DNA of 10,639 bases, from assembly GCA_934615145.1 (NCBI GenBank), contig CAKTTM010000042.1, positions 1 to 10,639 on the forward strand, in the 5' to 3' direction. The notes under the pieces are model-generated. The model was not told the DNA's origin. It saw only the letters and a list, made by a program, of their open reading frames with translations, and made no database searches. Of the stretch, positions 1-7,351 are shown piece by piece (the stretch's first letter is position 1; every line of letters begins with the position of its first letter). The translations under genes and the position numbers were made by a program. The DNA comes from an uncultured Clostridia bacterium (GTDB taxonomy: Bacteria; Bacillota; Clostridia; Christensenellales; Aristaeellaceae).

Positions 1-64
1 GTTCCGGGTTGTCCACCTCGACATCGGCCAGCTGATATTCCCACAAGAGCTCAAGTTGATTCAT
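1..64 (-). CDS. N-terminal fragment, probable C4-type zinc-ribbon protein (partial)
   Basis: Only the first 21 codons lie in the window; they read MNQLELLWEYQLADVEVDNP and one further Glu before the edge. The ATG overlaps the TGA stop of the Nif3-like gene as ATGA, and a strong AAGGAGG at 69-75 lies 4 nt upstream, so the start is well supported. Identity is inferred: in many Clostridia the gene after trmK and nif3 encodes a coiled-coil protein with a C-terminal C4 zinc ribbon, and its N-terminus often has an L-L-W-x-Y/L-Q pattern like the one here. The zinc-binding cysteines would be outside the window, so the family cannot be confirmed. Tight coupling to the Nif3-like gene suggests co-translation. 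Confidence 0.6.
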   Translation of the reverse strand, partial: MNQLELLWEYQLADVEVDNPE

Positions 65-861
65 GCTTCCTCCTTCAAGACATATCCTTCCGCGCCGTGA
101 GCGGCAGCAGAAGCATATACCTCAACTTCATATTGTAAGGCATTCAGCTCGGTTTGTAAATACTCGCGCAGGGCCTCCACCATGCAGACCTCGGTCTGGA
201 AGTGGCCGCCGTCAAAGATCACAAAGCCACTTTCGACAGCCGCCAGCGCGTTATGATGCCTTACCTCACCTGTCAGCAGCGCGTCAGCGCCAGCCCGCTT
301 GGCTGCCAGCCAGCCATCGCAGTAGGCCCCGCCCGCGATGGCCAGGGTCTGTACCCTCGCCTGCCTGTCGCCAAAGATACGCACCGGGCCACCCAGAACC
401 TCTGCCAATCTGCCCACGAGCGCCTGGCTGCTCTGGGCCTCTGCCACATCCCCCAGCACCAGGAAGGGATCGCCCTCCAAGGCGCGGGGCTGGCTTAGCC
501 GCAGACGCTCTGCCAGAAGAAAACCTGCGGAGATCGGGCTCTGATCCAGATTGGTGTGCGCCGCGATCAGGCTCAGATCCGCCCGCAGCAGAGCGCTCAG
601 CAGCCTGGCCTCATGGCTTTCAAAGTCGAGCGACTTCACCGCGCGAAACATCACCGGATGATGCGTGATCAGCAGGTCTGCTTTCAGGGTCCTGGCTTCC
701 TCCACCACCGCCAGGCTGGCATCCAGTGCCACCAGCACCCGGCTGACGGGGCGCGATCTGTCGCCAATCAGAAAGCCGGCGTTGTCAAAGCCCTCCTGGG
801 TCTCAAAGGGCGCAAGAGCGTCGATCAAGTCATAAATAGTCTGATTACTCGCCTGTCTCAT
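61..861 (-). CDS. Nif3-like dinuclear metal-centre protein (YbgI/YqfO family)
   Basis: A 266-residue protein of the Nif3 family, annotated elsewhere as GTP cyclohydrolase 1 type 2 homologue although its cellular role is unsettled. Family hallmarks are visible: FDNAGFLIGD at residues 25-34, ITHHP at 65-69, AHTNLD at 101-106, GEVRHH at 198-203 and GGHFQTE at 218-224. His67, His68, Asp106, His220 and Glu224 are the likely metal ligands. The length matches the short form (E. coli YbgI type), without the PII-like insert of B. subtilis YqfO. The ATG at 861 is chosen because GGAGGAGG at 871-878 lies 9 nt upstream; an extension to 927 would run deeper into trmK and lacks family-like sequence. The gene overlaps the 3' end of trmK by 17 nt, so the two are probably translationally coupled. 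Confidence 0.93.
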   Translation of the reverse strand: MRQASNQTIYDLIDALAPFETQEGFDNAGFLIGDRSRPVSRVLVALDASLAVVEEARTLKADLLITHHPVMFRAVKSLDFESHEARLLSALLRADLSLIAAHTNLDQSPISAGFLLAERLRLSQPRALEGDPFLVLGDVAEAQSSQALVGRLAEVLGGPVRIFGDRQARVQTLAIAGGAYCDGWLAAKRAGADALLTGEVRHHNALAAVESGFVIFDGGHFQTEVCMVEALREYLQTELNALQYEVEVYASAAAHGAEGYVLKEEA

Positions 862-1513
862 GCCTGATCGCCTCCTCCAGCCATTGTTTGTGTTGTGGAT
901 CCGCATCTCTGGCGGCGGATAAGACATCCAGCCGCCATGTCAAATAGTCTGACACTTTGGCATCCGCGCTGCCCTTCAGGGCGTAGCCTAAATACCTCTC
1001 CCTGTCGCTGAGCGCCTGCTGGCCCGGTACCGCCTGCAGGATGGTGTACCAGCGTCCGGCCGCGGTGACCAGGTGCTCCGCCTCGATGCGGTAGCCGCTC
1101 TCACCTAGGGCCCCGCGCAGCAGTGCCGTCTGTGTCTGGGGGCTGAGCAGCAGCCTGGCCTCACCCAGGCGCCCAGCCTTTTTCAGCATCCTGCAGATGC
1201 TCTCGCCCCCCAGGCCCGTCACGATTACTGCCTGCACAGGCTGGGTGACCGCCTCAAAACCATCGGCGACCACGAAATCCGCCCTGTCATCAAACCCATG
1301 AAAGGCCAGGAGCTTCCTGGCCTTCTGCAGCGACGCCGCGCTGATATCGCTGACGATCATCCTCTCACAGATGCCTTGCCGCAACAGGTGCAGCGACAGT
1401 CTGCCGTGATCGGCGCCGATGTCTGCCGCCAGGCTGCAGCCCGGCACCAGGGACAGCACCTTGCTCAGCCTGGCATCCAGCTGCGGCAGGCGCGGGCGCG
1501 CCTGCGCCCTCAA
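845..1513 (-). CDS. trmK: tRNA (adenine(22)-N(1))-methyltransferase TrmK
   Basis: A 222-residue class I SAM-dependent methyltransferase of the TrmK/YqfN family, which makes m1A22 in bacterial tRNAs; B. subtilis TrmK is of similar length. Visible motifs are the SAM-binding [15 protein letters not shown] at 30-44, the acidic strand end SDIS at 55-58, VTGLGGESI at 98-106 (the IAGMGG-type motif of the family) and AAGRWYTIL at 151-159. The position usually reading LQPN is LSPQTQ here (123-128), a modest variant. The start is TTG at 1513, overlapping the sigA stop as TTGA; AAGGA at 1523-1527 lies 9 nt upstream. No in-frame ATG fits the family N-terminus. The placement after sigA and before the Nif3-like gene is the usual order in Bacillota. 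Confidence 0.9.
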   Translation of the reverse strand: MRAQARPRLPQLDARLSKVLSLVPGCSLAADIGADHGRLSLHLLRQGICERMIVSDISAASLQKARKLLAFHGFDDRADFVVADGFEAVTQPVQAVIVTGLGGESICRMLKKAGRLGEARLLLSPQTQTALLRGALGESGYRIEAEHLVTAAGRWYTILQAVPGQQALSDRERYLGYALKGSADAKVSDYLTWRLDVLSAARDADPQHKQWLEEAIRHETGE

Positions 1514-2610
1514 TCCAGAAAGTCCTTGAGCTTCTTGCTGCGGCTGGGGTGACGCAGCTTGCGCAGGGCCTTGGCCTCTATCTGCCTTATGCGCTCACGG
1601 GTGACATGGAACTCCTTGCCCACCTCTTCCAGCGTGCGCGGATTGCCATCGTCCAGGCCAAAGCGCAGCCTGAGCACCTTGGCCTCCCTGGGCGTCAGGG
1701 TATCCAGCACCTCCCAGAGCAGCTCCTTCATCAGCGCGTTGGAGGCGGCCTCCGCCGGCGCAGGCGCGTCCTCATCCTGTATGAAGTCGCCCAGGTGGCT
1801 GTCCTCCTCCTCGCCGATGGGGGTCTCCAGCGAAACAGGCTCCTGCGCGATCTTGATGATCTCGCGCACCTTGGCCTCGCTGATGCCCATCGCGCGGGCA
1901 ATCTCTTCGGGTGTGGGCTCACGGCCATACTCCTGCAGTAGCTGGCGGGAGATGCGGATTAGCTTATTGATGGTCTCCACCATGTGGACGGGGATGCGGA
2001 TGGTACGGGCCTGGTCGGCGATGGCGCGCGTGATGGCCTGCCTGATCCACCAGGTGGCATAGGTGGAGAACTTGTAGCCCTTGGTGTAGTCAAACTTTTC
2101 CACCGCCTTGATGAGCCCCAGGTTGCCCTCCTGTATCAGATCCAGGAAGAGCATGCCGCGGCCCACATAGCGCTTGGCGATGGAGACGACCAGCCTCAGA
2201 TTGGCCTCGGCCAGCTCGCGCTTGGCGGACTCGTCACCGGCCTCCATGCGCTTGGCGATCGCCACTTCCTCGTCGGCGGTCAGCAGGGGGACCTTGCCGA
2301 TCTCCTTTAAGTACATCCTGACAGGGTCATCTATATTGATCGCCTCGGGGATGGACAGGTCGATTTCCTCTTCCTCCGACTCCTCGGCGTTCTCATCCTT
2401 TTCTTTGGCAGCCTGGCTGTCCCTGGTCACCTGCACGCCCATGGTCTCCAGCGTCTCCAGAATCAGCTCAAACTGATCGGGATCCACCTCATCGCTGGCC
2501 AGAATGCTGAGTATCTCGCCATAGCTGATGGTGCCTTTGGCACGCGCGGCTTCGTAGAGCTCATTTAGCTTGGCGTCCAGCTGCTGCTTTTCTTTCAATC
2601 TCGTATCCAA
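1510..2610 (-). CDS. sigA: Primary (housekeeping) RNA polymerase sigma factor SigA/RpoD
   Basis: A 366-residue group 1 sigma-70 factor, close in length to B. subtilis SigA. Residues 1-60 resemble the compact Gram-positive region 1.1, followed by a very acidic linker (71-83). Region 1.2 begins near [11 protein letters not shown] (95-105). Regions 2.1-2.4 span roughly 131-213 and include [17 protein letters not shown] and [14 protein letters not shown], which bind core and the -10 element. Region 3 covers about 214-275. Region 4 (305-366) ends in the helix-turn-helix [20 protein letters not shown], which reads the -35 element. The start is TTG at 2610, 5 bp after the dnaG stop; AAGGA at 2623-2627 lies a rather long 12 nt upstream, and no upstream in-frame start exists. 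A TTG at codon 5 is a weaker alternative. The gene follows dnaG as in most bacteria. Confidence 0.97.
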   Translation of the reverse strand: MDTRLKEKQQLDAKLNELYEAARAKGTISYGEILSILASDEVDPDQFELILETLETMGVQVTRDSQAAKEKDENAEESEEEEIDLSIPEAINIDDPVRMYLKEIGKVPLLTADEEVAIAKRMEAGDESAKRELAEANLRLVVSIAKRYVGRGMLFLDLIQEGNLGLIKAVEKFDYTKGYKFSTYATWWIRQAITRAIADQARTIRIPVHMVETINKLIRISRQLLQEYGREPTPEEIARAMGISEAKVREIIKIAQEPVSLETPIGEEEDSHLGDFIQDEDAPAPAEAASNALMKELLWEVLDTLTPREAKVLRLRFGLDDGNPRTLEEVGKEFHVTRERIRQIEAKALRKLRHPSRSKKLKDFLD

Positions 2611-2615
2611 GGTAC

Positions 2616-4391
2616 TTACACGTCCTTCCCCTGTCCTTGCCAGGTTTCAAAGCGCTTCTTCTCGTTAATCAGGGCCATGATCTCCTGCGTGCGCATCCGC
2701 TTGCTGGCCTCATCCAGTTCGTTGATGCCTTGCCTGAGCGCGTGCATCCTCTGGTCCAGCCGCTTGATCCTGAGGGACCTCAGGCACTGCTCTGCCTCTG
2801 CCTGGGCGGTCTGATGGTCGGGCATGCTTTGACCGCTGAAGAGCTCACTGGCCAGCGACCGCAGCTGCGGATCATCGCACTCGCCCAGTATCTGGGCGGG
2901 CTTTTGCCCTTGCAGCAGCTGCTCTGCCAGCTCTGCCAGCGCCTGGGCTTCAAAGTCATCCAGTCTGATCATACCCTCTGGCAGCAGCCCGCTGGCCAGC
3001 AGCGTCACCAGCCTGCGCTCCGCAGCCAGATCCTCGTTGGCCAGGCGCGCTGCGCGCCTGGCGCCGGGGCTTGATCTGGGCTGTTGCGGCGGCGCCTTGC
3101 CACCTGCCCGCAGCGCGGTGACCAGCTGGTCTGAGAGCAGCGCCTTATCAAAGCCGGTGACTGCGGCCAGCCACTTTAGGTGGTTGTCCCGCTCGATGGG
3201 GCTGGCCACTTGGGTGAGCATCTCGCATGCCTTGATCGAATAGGCGGTCAATCCCTGCTGGCTGCTCATGTCATAGTCCTTCTGCAGCCGCTCCAGCCGG
3301 AAGGCCATGGCGCTCTGAGGCTGCACCGCGTCGAAGGCCTCTCTTCCCCGCTGGTGCAGCAGGTCATCCGGGTCCAGACCGTCTGGAAACCTCAGCACCC
3401 TGGCCGGTATCATCTCGCGCTCAAAGATATCAAGGGCCCTGAGCGCCGCGTTCTGCCCTGCCTCGTCGCCGTCATAGGCGATCCACACCTCGGGGGCAAA
3501 CTTCTTCATCAGCCGCGCCTGTTCTGCCGTCAGCGCCGTCCCCAGCGTGGCCACGGCACCCGTGATGCCGTGCTGCGAGAGCGCCAGCACATCCATGTAG
3601 CCTTCCACCAGCAGGACGCGGCTCAAGTCCCGCTGCTTGCGCAGAAAATTGATGCCATAGACGCCCATGCGCTTGTTGAATACCGGTGTGTCCTGGGTGT
3701 TGAGATACTTGGGCTGGGCATCGCCCATCGCGCGGGCGCCAAAGCCCAGCGTGTTGCCGTACAGATCGATGATTGGGAACATGGCCCGATGGCGGAACAC
3801 ATCATAGCGGTTGTTCTCCCGCGCATGGATGAGGCCCGCGGTCTGCATCTCTTCCTGTGTGAAGCCTTTGGTCAGCAGGTGATCCATCAGGCTGGTCCAC
3901 TCATCCCGGCTGGCGCCCAGGCCAAAGCGGCGTATCATCTGGTCGTCCAGCCCCCGTGCATACAGGTAATCCAGCATTGGCTTCCCGTAGGGCTCGTACA
4001 GCGTCTGATGATAGTATAGCGCTGCCTCGCGGTTGAGCTGGTAGAGCCTGTCGCGCTGGGAGCGCAGCTGCTCCTCCCTGGGGTCATACTCGGTGATGGG
4101 CGGCGGGATGTTGAACTGTTTGGCCAGATGCAGCAGGGCTTCCGGATAGCTCAGCCGCTCCATCTCCATGATGAACTGCACCACATTGCCGCCCGCCTTG
4201 CAGCCGAAACAGTGGTAAACATTGCCATCCTGGTTGACCGAAAATGAGGGGGTCTTCTCGTTGTGAAAGGGACAGAGTCCGGTATAGTTGCGTCCCTGGC
4301 GCTTGAGGGGAAGATAGGCGGAGACAACCTGCACAATATCTGCGCGCGCGTACACATCGTCCACCCAGGCGGTGGGGAGCCTGCCTGCCAT
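2616..4391 (-). CDS. dnaG: DNA primase DnaG
   Basis: A 591-residue primase that makes RNA primers for the replisome and is recruited by the replicative helicase. The N-terminal CHC2 zinc domain shows Cys40, His43, Cys61 and Cys64 (LCPFH and HCFGC). The catalytic core includes the TOPRIM fold, with VEGYMD at 262-267 (Glu263) and AYDGDEAG at 305-312 (Asp307 and Asp309), the metal-binding acidic residues. The remaining C-terminal part, from about residue 430, is the variable helicase-binding region. The ATG at 4391 is chosen because GAGGTG at 4398-4403 sits 6 nt upstream. A GTG at 4421 in the same frame would add 10 residues but has no comparable ribosome binding site. sigA follows after 5 bp. 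Confidence 0.97.
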   Translation of the reverse strand: MAGRLPTAWVDDVYARADIVQVVSAYLPLKRQGRNYTGLCPFHNEKTPSFSVNQDGNVYHCFGCKAGGNVVQFIMEMERLSYPEALLHLAKQFNIPPPITEYDPREEQLRSQRDRLYQLNREAALYYHQTLYEPYGKPMLDYLYARGLDDQMIRRFGLGASRDEWTSLMDHLLTKGFTQEEMQTAGLIHARENNRYDVFRHRAMFPIIDLYGNTLGFGARAMGDAQPKYLNTQDTPVFNKRMGVYGINFLRKQRDLSRVLLVEGYMDVLALSQHGITGAVATLGTALTAEQARLMKKFAPEVWIAYDGDEAGQNAALRALDIFEREMIPARVLRFPDGLDPDDLLHQRGREAFDAVQPQSAMAFRLERLQKDYDMSSQQGLTAYSIKACEMLTQVASPIERDNHLKWLAAVTGFDKALLSDQLVTALRAGGKAPPQQPRSSPGARRAARLANEDLAAERRLVTLLASGLLPEGMIRLDDFEAQALAELAEQLLQGQKPAQILGECDDPQLRSLASELFSGQSMPDHQTAQAEAEQCLRSLRIKRLDQRMHALRQGINELDEASKRMRTQEIMALINEKKRFETWQGQGKDV

Positions 4392-4447
4392 CCGTTTCAC
4401 CTCTTTAGTTTCTTTCGGCACGCCCGCGTTTTTTCCTGCTTTGGGGC

Positions 4448-5449
4448 CTATAGCACCGAAAAGCCGCCCGGCACATAGAGGCGATTGAAGCTGCGGGTGG
4501 CAAAGCGATCGGTCATGGAAGCCAGATAATCCAGCACCGCCCGCTGGGTGCCATCAAGGTAGCTCAGCTCCACAAATTCAAGAGGCATTTCTGTGGGCTT
4601 ATTCATGAAATGATGGTAGAGGGTGGTCAGCACAAAGTCGCACTTCTCCTCCTCCTCGCGCCGCCAGCTATCCTGATAGACATGCTCAAAAAGGAAACGC
4701 CGCAGGCTGTCCGTGGCCTGCTGCACCGCAGTGCCCATCAATATCTCATCCTTGCCTTCGCTGTGGATGACCGTGTCATCGATCATGCGCTCAATGCGCT
4801 CGCCCTGGCCACGCCCTAGCACCGCCAGGGCGTCCGCCGGCAGCTCGTCCAGGCTGATGATGCCGCCGCGCAGCGCGTCATCGATGTCGTGGTTGATGTA
4901 GGCGATGCGGTCAGCCTTTGCAACAACTCTGCCCTCCAGGGTGGCCGCGCGCTGGCCGCCGGAGTGCTTGCCGATGCCGTCGCGCACCTCCCAGCACAGG
5001 TTCAACCCACCCTTGCCCTCCAGCACCTCGACCACGCGCAGGCTCTGCTGGCCATGGACAAAGCCGTCGCTGCTCAAGCGATTGAGCGTGCGCTCACCAA
5101 TATGACCAAAGGGCGTGTGTCCCAGGTCGTGCCCCAGGGCGATGGCCTCCGTCAGGTCTTCATTGAGCCTCAGCGCCCGCGCGATGGAGCGCGCCACCTG
5201 CGCCACCTCCAGCGTATGGGTCAGTCGGCTGCGGTAGTGATCCCCCTCAGGTGACAAAAAGACCTGTGTCTTGAACTGCAGCCGCCGAAAAGCTTTAGAG
5301 TGCAGCAGCCTATCCCGGTCACGCTGAAAGTCGGTGCGCAGATGATCAGGCGATATGGGGCGCTCTCGCCCCTTGCTCAGCGCGCTTTTGGCAGCAAAAG
5401 GAGAGAGCCTGCTCAGCTCCTCCTGCTCCAGCCTCTCCCTGATGGTCAT
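4448..5449 (-). CDS. dgt: Deoxyguanosine triphosphate triphosphohydrolase-like HD-domain protein
   Basis: A 333-residue HD-superfamily phosphohydrolase of the dGTPase type, which splits dNTPs (classically dGTP) into nucleoside and triphosphate. Metal ligands of the HD motif are visible: His78 in RLTHTLEV, His107-Asp108 in ALGHDLGHTPFGH, and Asp188 in YINHDIDDA. An N-terminal FRRLQFKTQVF (54-64) is typical of the family. The start ATG at 5449 has GGAGG six nucleotides upstream. In many Clostridia this gene lies directly before dnaG and sigA, as here, which fits a role in nucleotide-pool control linked to replication. Substrate choice among dNTPs cannot be told from sequence. The 56-bp gap to dnaG holds only the dnaG ribosome binding site. 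Confidence 0.93.
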   Translation of the reverse strand: MTIRERLEQEELSRLSPFAAKSALSKGRERPISPDHLRTDFQRDRDRLLHSKAFRRLQFKTQVFLSPEGDHYRSRLTHTLEVAQVARSIARALRLNEDLTEAIALGHDLGHTPFGHIGERTLNRLSSDGFVHGQQSLRVVEVLEGKGGLNLCWEVRDGIGKHSGGQRAATLEGRVVAKADRIAYINHDIDDALRGGIISLDELPADALAVLGRGQGERIERMIDDTVIHSEGKDEILMGTAVQQATDSLRRFLFEHVYQDSWRREEEEKCDFVLTTLYHHFMNKPTEMPLEFVELSYLDGTQRAVLDYLASMTDRFATRSFNRLYVPGGFSVL

Positions 5450-5500
5450 TGCCAGCCTCCACAGCGTCTTTCCACATCAAGCCATTACGCTATGAGAGCG

Positions 5501-6235
5501 CTATTCTCCTGCATCGCGTCTGCTTTGCAGCCATTGTCTTTCCTTTGGCGTCATGGGCGCGCTGTCCAATAGCTCGGGCCTTAGCCTGAGGGTGGTCAGC
5601 AGGGCCTGTTCTCGCCGCCAGGCGGCGATCTTGGCGTGGTCGCCGTTCAAGAGCACCTCGGGCACCTGATCCCCTTCAAAGTCCCGCGGCCGGGTGTATT
5701 GTGGGTACTCCAGCAGACCCTCTGTCGAAAAGCTCTCGTCCTGCGCGCTCATCTCACTGCCCAGCACGCCCGGCAGCAGGCGGGCCACGCAGTCGATCAG
5801 CACCATGGCCGGCAGCTCGCCGCCCGTCAGCACATAGTCGCCAATGGACAGCTCCATGTCGATATGCCGATCGATGACCCGTTCGTCAACACCTTCGTAG
5901 TGGCCGCAGAGCAGCAGCAGGGCACTCTCCTGCGCCAGCTGCCGCGCCAGCGCCTGGGTCAGCCGCTGGCCACGCGGGCTTAAGTAAATGCGCTTGCCTT
6001 CGTAGGGCTCTGGCGCCACCGCACGCATGGCATCCACAATGGGCTGTGCCATCATCAGCATCCCGGCGCCGCCGCCAAAGGGATAGTCGTCCGTGTTGCG
6101 ATGCTTGCTGGCTGAGTAAGGGCGTATGTCCGTTATTCTGACATCCAGCAGCCCCTCCTGCCTGGCGCGCCCGATGATGCTGTGCTCAAGGGAGCTAAAC
6201 ATCTCCGGGAAGGTGGTGAGCACATCAATCCTCAA
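5501..6235 (-). CDS. trmD: tRNA (guanine(37)-N(1))-methyltransferase TrmD
   Basis: A 244-residue SPOUT methyltransferase that makes m1G37 next to the anticodon and so prevents +1 frameshifting. Residues 54-59 (FGGGAG), LCGHYEGVDERV (109-120) and the knot region IGDYVLTGGELPAMVLIDC (131-149) form the SAM pocket. Arg152 matches the catalytic Arg. The position of the usual catalytic Asp (E. coli D169) aligns with Glu167 in QDESF, the order being DE instead of ED. EYPQYTRP (176-183) is conserved. The TTG at 6235 gives the canonical N-terminus MRIDVLTTFPEMF and has GAGGTGG six nucleotides upstream; a TTG at 6253 lacks both. The gene overlaps rimM by 11 nt, implying coupled translation. No rplS follows; dgt comes next after 51 bp. 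Confidence 0.95.
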   Translation of the reverse strand: MRIDVLTTFPEMFSSLEHSIIGRARQEGLLDVRITDIRPYSASKHRNTDDYPFGGGAGMLMMAQPIVDAMRAVAPEPYEGKRIYLSPRGQRLTQALARQLAQESALLLLCGHYEGVDERVIDRHIDMELSIGDYVLTGGELPAMVLIDCVARLLPGVLGSEMSAQDESFSTEGLLEYPQYTRPRDFEGDQVPEVLLNGDHAKIAAWRREQALLTTLRLRPELLDSAPMTPKERQWLQSRRDAGE

Positions 6236-6749
6236 TGACCGCCACCTCGTCAAACAGCGCGCTGTCGACCGTGATCAGCTTGTGCACCACATCCACGGTG
6301 GGTACCACCTTCTTGAGAGCCGGCAGCAGGATGCGGCCAGTCTTGGTCTTGATGACATAGACATCATTGGCGCCCGGCTGCAGCACCTGGGTCAGCAGCC
6401 CGATCTCCTGCCCTTGCATGTCAACCACCCTGCAGCCCACCAGGTCGCTGATAAAGTGACTGTCCGGCGGCAGGGGCACAGCCTGCGCGCGGCTGACGAA
6501 CAGCGCCAGGCCGCGCTGACGCTCTGCCTGCTCCCGGCTGATGGCGCCATCCAATCGGGCATAGACCAGCCCGCCGCGCACGCTGATCTCTTCCAGGGGG
6601 ACGGCGTGATAAGCCTCCCCCTGCTGCAGCCAGACGCCGTCCAGATCCAGAAAACGCTCCGGGTCGTCCGTCATCGGCCATATCTTCACCAGCCCCTGGA
6701 TGCCCTGGGGCTTGACCACGGTACCTACCTGCAAATATTCACTGAGCAT
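6225..6749 (-). CDS. rimM: Ribosome maturation factor RimM
   Basis: A 174-residue 16S rRNA processing factor that binds S19 and helps mature the 30S head. The N-terminal domain has YLQVGTVVKPQGIQGLVKI (5-23), then TDDPERF, the usual RimM signature. The C-terminal PRC-barrel half contains DLVGCRVVD, the PGANDVYVIK-type motif and a LLPALKKVV segment close to the common LIPAI-x-x-VV. Two adjacent ATG codons (6752 and 6749) are possible starts. The GAGAGG at 6756-6761 lies 3 nt from the first and 6 nt from the second, so 6749 is slightly preferred. An open frame extending upstream to 6920 overlaps khpA and has no RimM-like sequence. The gene sits in the standard rpsP-khpA-rimM-trmD order, and its leader carries two hairpins described separately. 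Confidence 0.94.
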   Translation of the reverse strand: MLSEYLQVGTVVKPQGIQGLVKIWPMTDDPERFLDLDGVWLQQGEAYHAVPLEEISVRGGLVYARLDGAISREQAERQRGLALFVSRAQAVPLPPDSHFISDLVGCRVVDMQGQEIGLLTQVLQPGANDVYVIKTKTGRILLPALKKVVPTVDVVHKLITVDSALFDEVAVIED

Positions 6750-6755
6750 CATTAA

Positions 6756-6791
6756 CCTCTCAGAGGAAAGCGCCGCTCTCTGGCGGCGCTT
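6756..6791 (-). promoter_or_regulatory. Tandem hairpins in the khpA-rimM gap
   Basis: In the minus-strand RNA a perfect 9-bp GC-rich stem (6783-6791 pairing with 6768-6776, loop of 6 nt) begins 4 nt after the khpA stop. It is followed by UUUCCUCU, too poor in U for a good intrinsic terminator. A second small inverted repeat, CCTCT-C-AGAGG on the plus strand at 6756-6766, covers the rimM ribosome binding site. The loop of the first hairpin (CAGAG) can also pair with CTCTG downstream, so the folds may compete. This could cap the upstream mRNA segment, attenuate transcription or limit rimM translation; the choice is inference. Confidence 0.5.
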
Positions 6792-6795
6792 GTGA

Positions 6796-7023
6796 TTACT
6801 GTATCTCCACGAAGACCGGCTTGCCGCCCCTTTGGGTAGCCGCCTTGACGACGCTGCGGATGGCCTTTGCGATCCTGCCCTGCTTGCCGATGATCTTGCC
6901 CATGTCATCGGGCGCGACACTCAGCTCCAGGATGATGGCCTCGGGCCCCTCGGTCTCCATCACCTGCACCTCGTCAGGGTTTTCAACCAGGGAGCGGGCC
7001 AGAAAGAGTACTAGGTCCTTCAT
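6796..7023 (-). CDS. khpA: KH-domain RNA-binding protein KhpA (YlqC)
   Basis: A 75-residue single type II KH-domain protein. The GXXG loop is visible as GKQG (46-49) within DDMGKIIGKQGRIAKAIRS, and the protein ends in VFVEIQ, a typical C-terminal strand. Family members bind RNA broadly and act with KhpB/Jag in cell-division and envelope control in several Bacillota. Its place between rpsP and rimM is the standard one. The ATG at 7023 has AAAGGAGA a few bases upstream. The gap to rpsP is 19 bp, so both are surely on one transcript. The stop codon is followed closely by a strong hairpin before rimM. Confidence 0.94.
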   Translation of the reverse strand: MKDLVLFLARSLVENPDEVQVMETEGPEAIILELSVAPDDMGKIIGKQGRIAKAIRSVVKAATQRGGKPVFVEIQ

Positions 7024-7042
7024 CAGGGTCTCCTTTCGGGAG

Positions 7043-7291
7043 TCAGGCCTCGATAGCGCCAGTCTTCTTGAGCAGCACGCGCACGGTGTCGGTGGGCTGC
7101 GCGCCGTTCTTCATCCACTGCACGGCCTTTTCGTTGTCGATCTTGATGGTGGCCGGCTGGGTCATGGGATCATAGGTGCCGATTTCCTCGATGAAACGGC
7201 CATCACGGGGGGAGCGCTCGTCGGCGACGACGACACGGTAGAAGGGCTTCTTCTTCATGCCCATTCTCTTGAGACGGATCTTGACTGCCAT
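7043..7291 (-). CDS. rpsP: 30S ribosomal protein S16
   Basis: An 82-residue S16, a primary assembly protein of the small ribosomal subunit. The N-terminus [19 protein letters not shown], then [23 protein letters not shown], is highly typical of S16. The length is usual for Gram-positive S16. The ATG at 7291 has GGAGG seven nucleotides upstream. The gene follows ffh after a 60-bp AT-rich gap that contains two short inverted repeats, and precedes khpA by 19 bp. Confidence 0.97.
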   Translation of the reverse strand: MAVKIRLKRMGMKKKPFYRVVVADERSPRDGRFIEEIGTYDPMTQPATIKIDNEKAVQWMKNGAQPTDTVRVLLKKTGAIEA

Positions 7292-7351
7292 GTGGTTTCC
7301 TCCTACATCGGTATAGAATCTATGGAAATCATAAAATGATTGTCCGCTTTA
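7292..7351 (-). promoter_or_regulatory. AT-rich rpsP leader with two short inverted repeats
   Basis: This 60-bp gap between ffh and rpsP is clearly more AT-rich than its surroundings. It holds AATCAT-AAA-ATGATT (7327-7341, perfect 6-bp arms) and ATAGA-A-TCTAT (7313-7323, perfect 5-bp arms), then the rpsP ribosome binding site. A weak promoter match exists on the minus strand (CGGACA at 7341-7346, 18-bp spacer, TAGATT at 7317-7322), with four of six matches in each box. A secondary rpsP promoter or an mRNA structure is possible; neither is firmly supported. Confidence 0.25.

Noticed and set aside
2611..2700. A separate sigA promoter inside the 3' end of dnaG
   Set aside because: I looked for a -10-like box on the minus strand and saw none close to consensus; weaker or alternative-sigma promoters cannot be excluded by eye.
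3180..4019. A 279-codon open frame on the plus strand, and other long plus-strand frames such as 6126-6755 and 9023-9754
   Set aside because: They lie opposite dnaG, trmD/rimM and thiI. Their sequences are low in recognisable motifs, rich in His, Gln, Arg and Leu as expected from antisense of GC-rich genes, and none matches a known family.
6236..6253. TTG at 6253 as the trmD start
   Set aside because: It adds six residues foreign to the family and destroys the fit of GAGGTGG at 6242-6248 with the TTG at 6235, which yields the canonical MRIDVLT start.
6753..6920. N-terminal extension of RimM up to 6920
   Set aside because: The added residues are Ser/Arg-rich out-of-frame readings of khpA, and the true RimM N-terminus with a ribosome binding site begins at 6749 or 6752.
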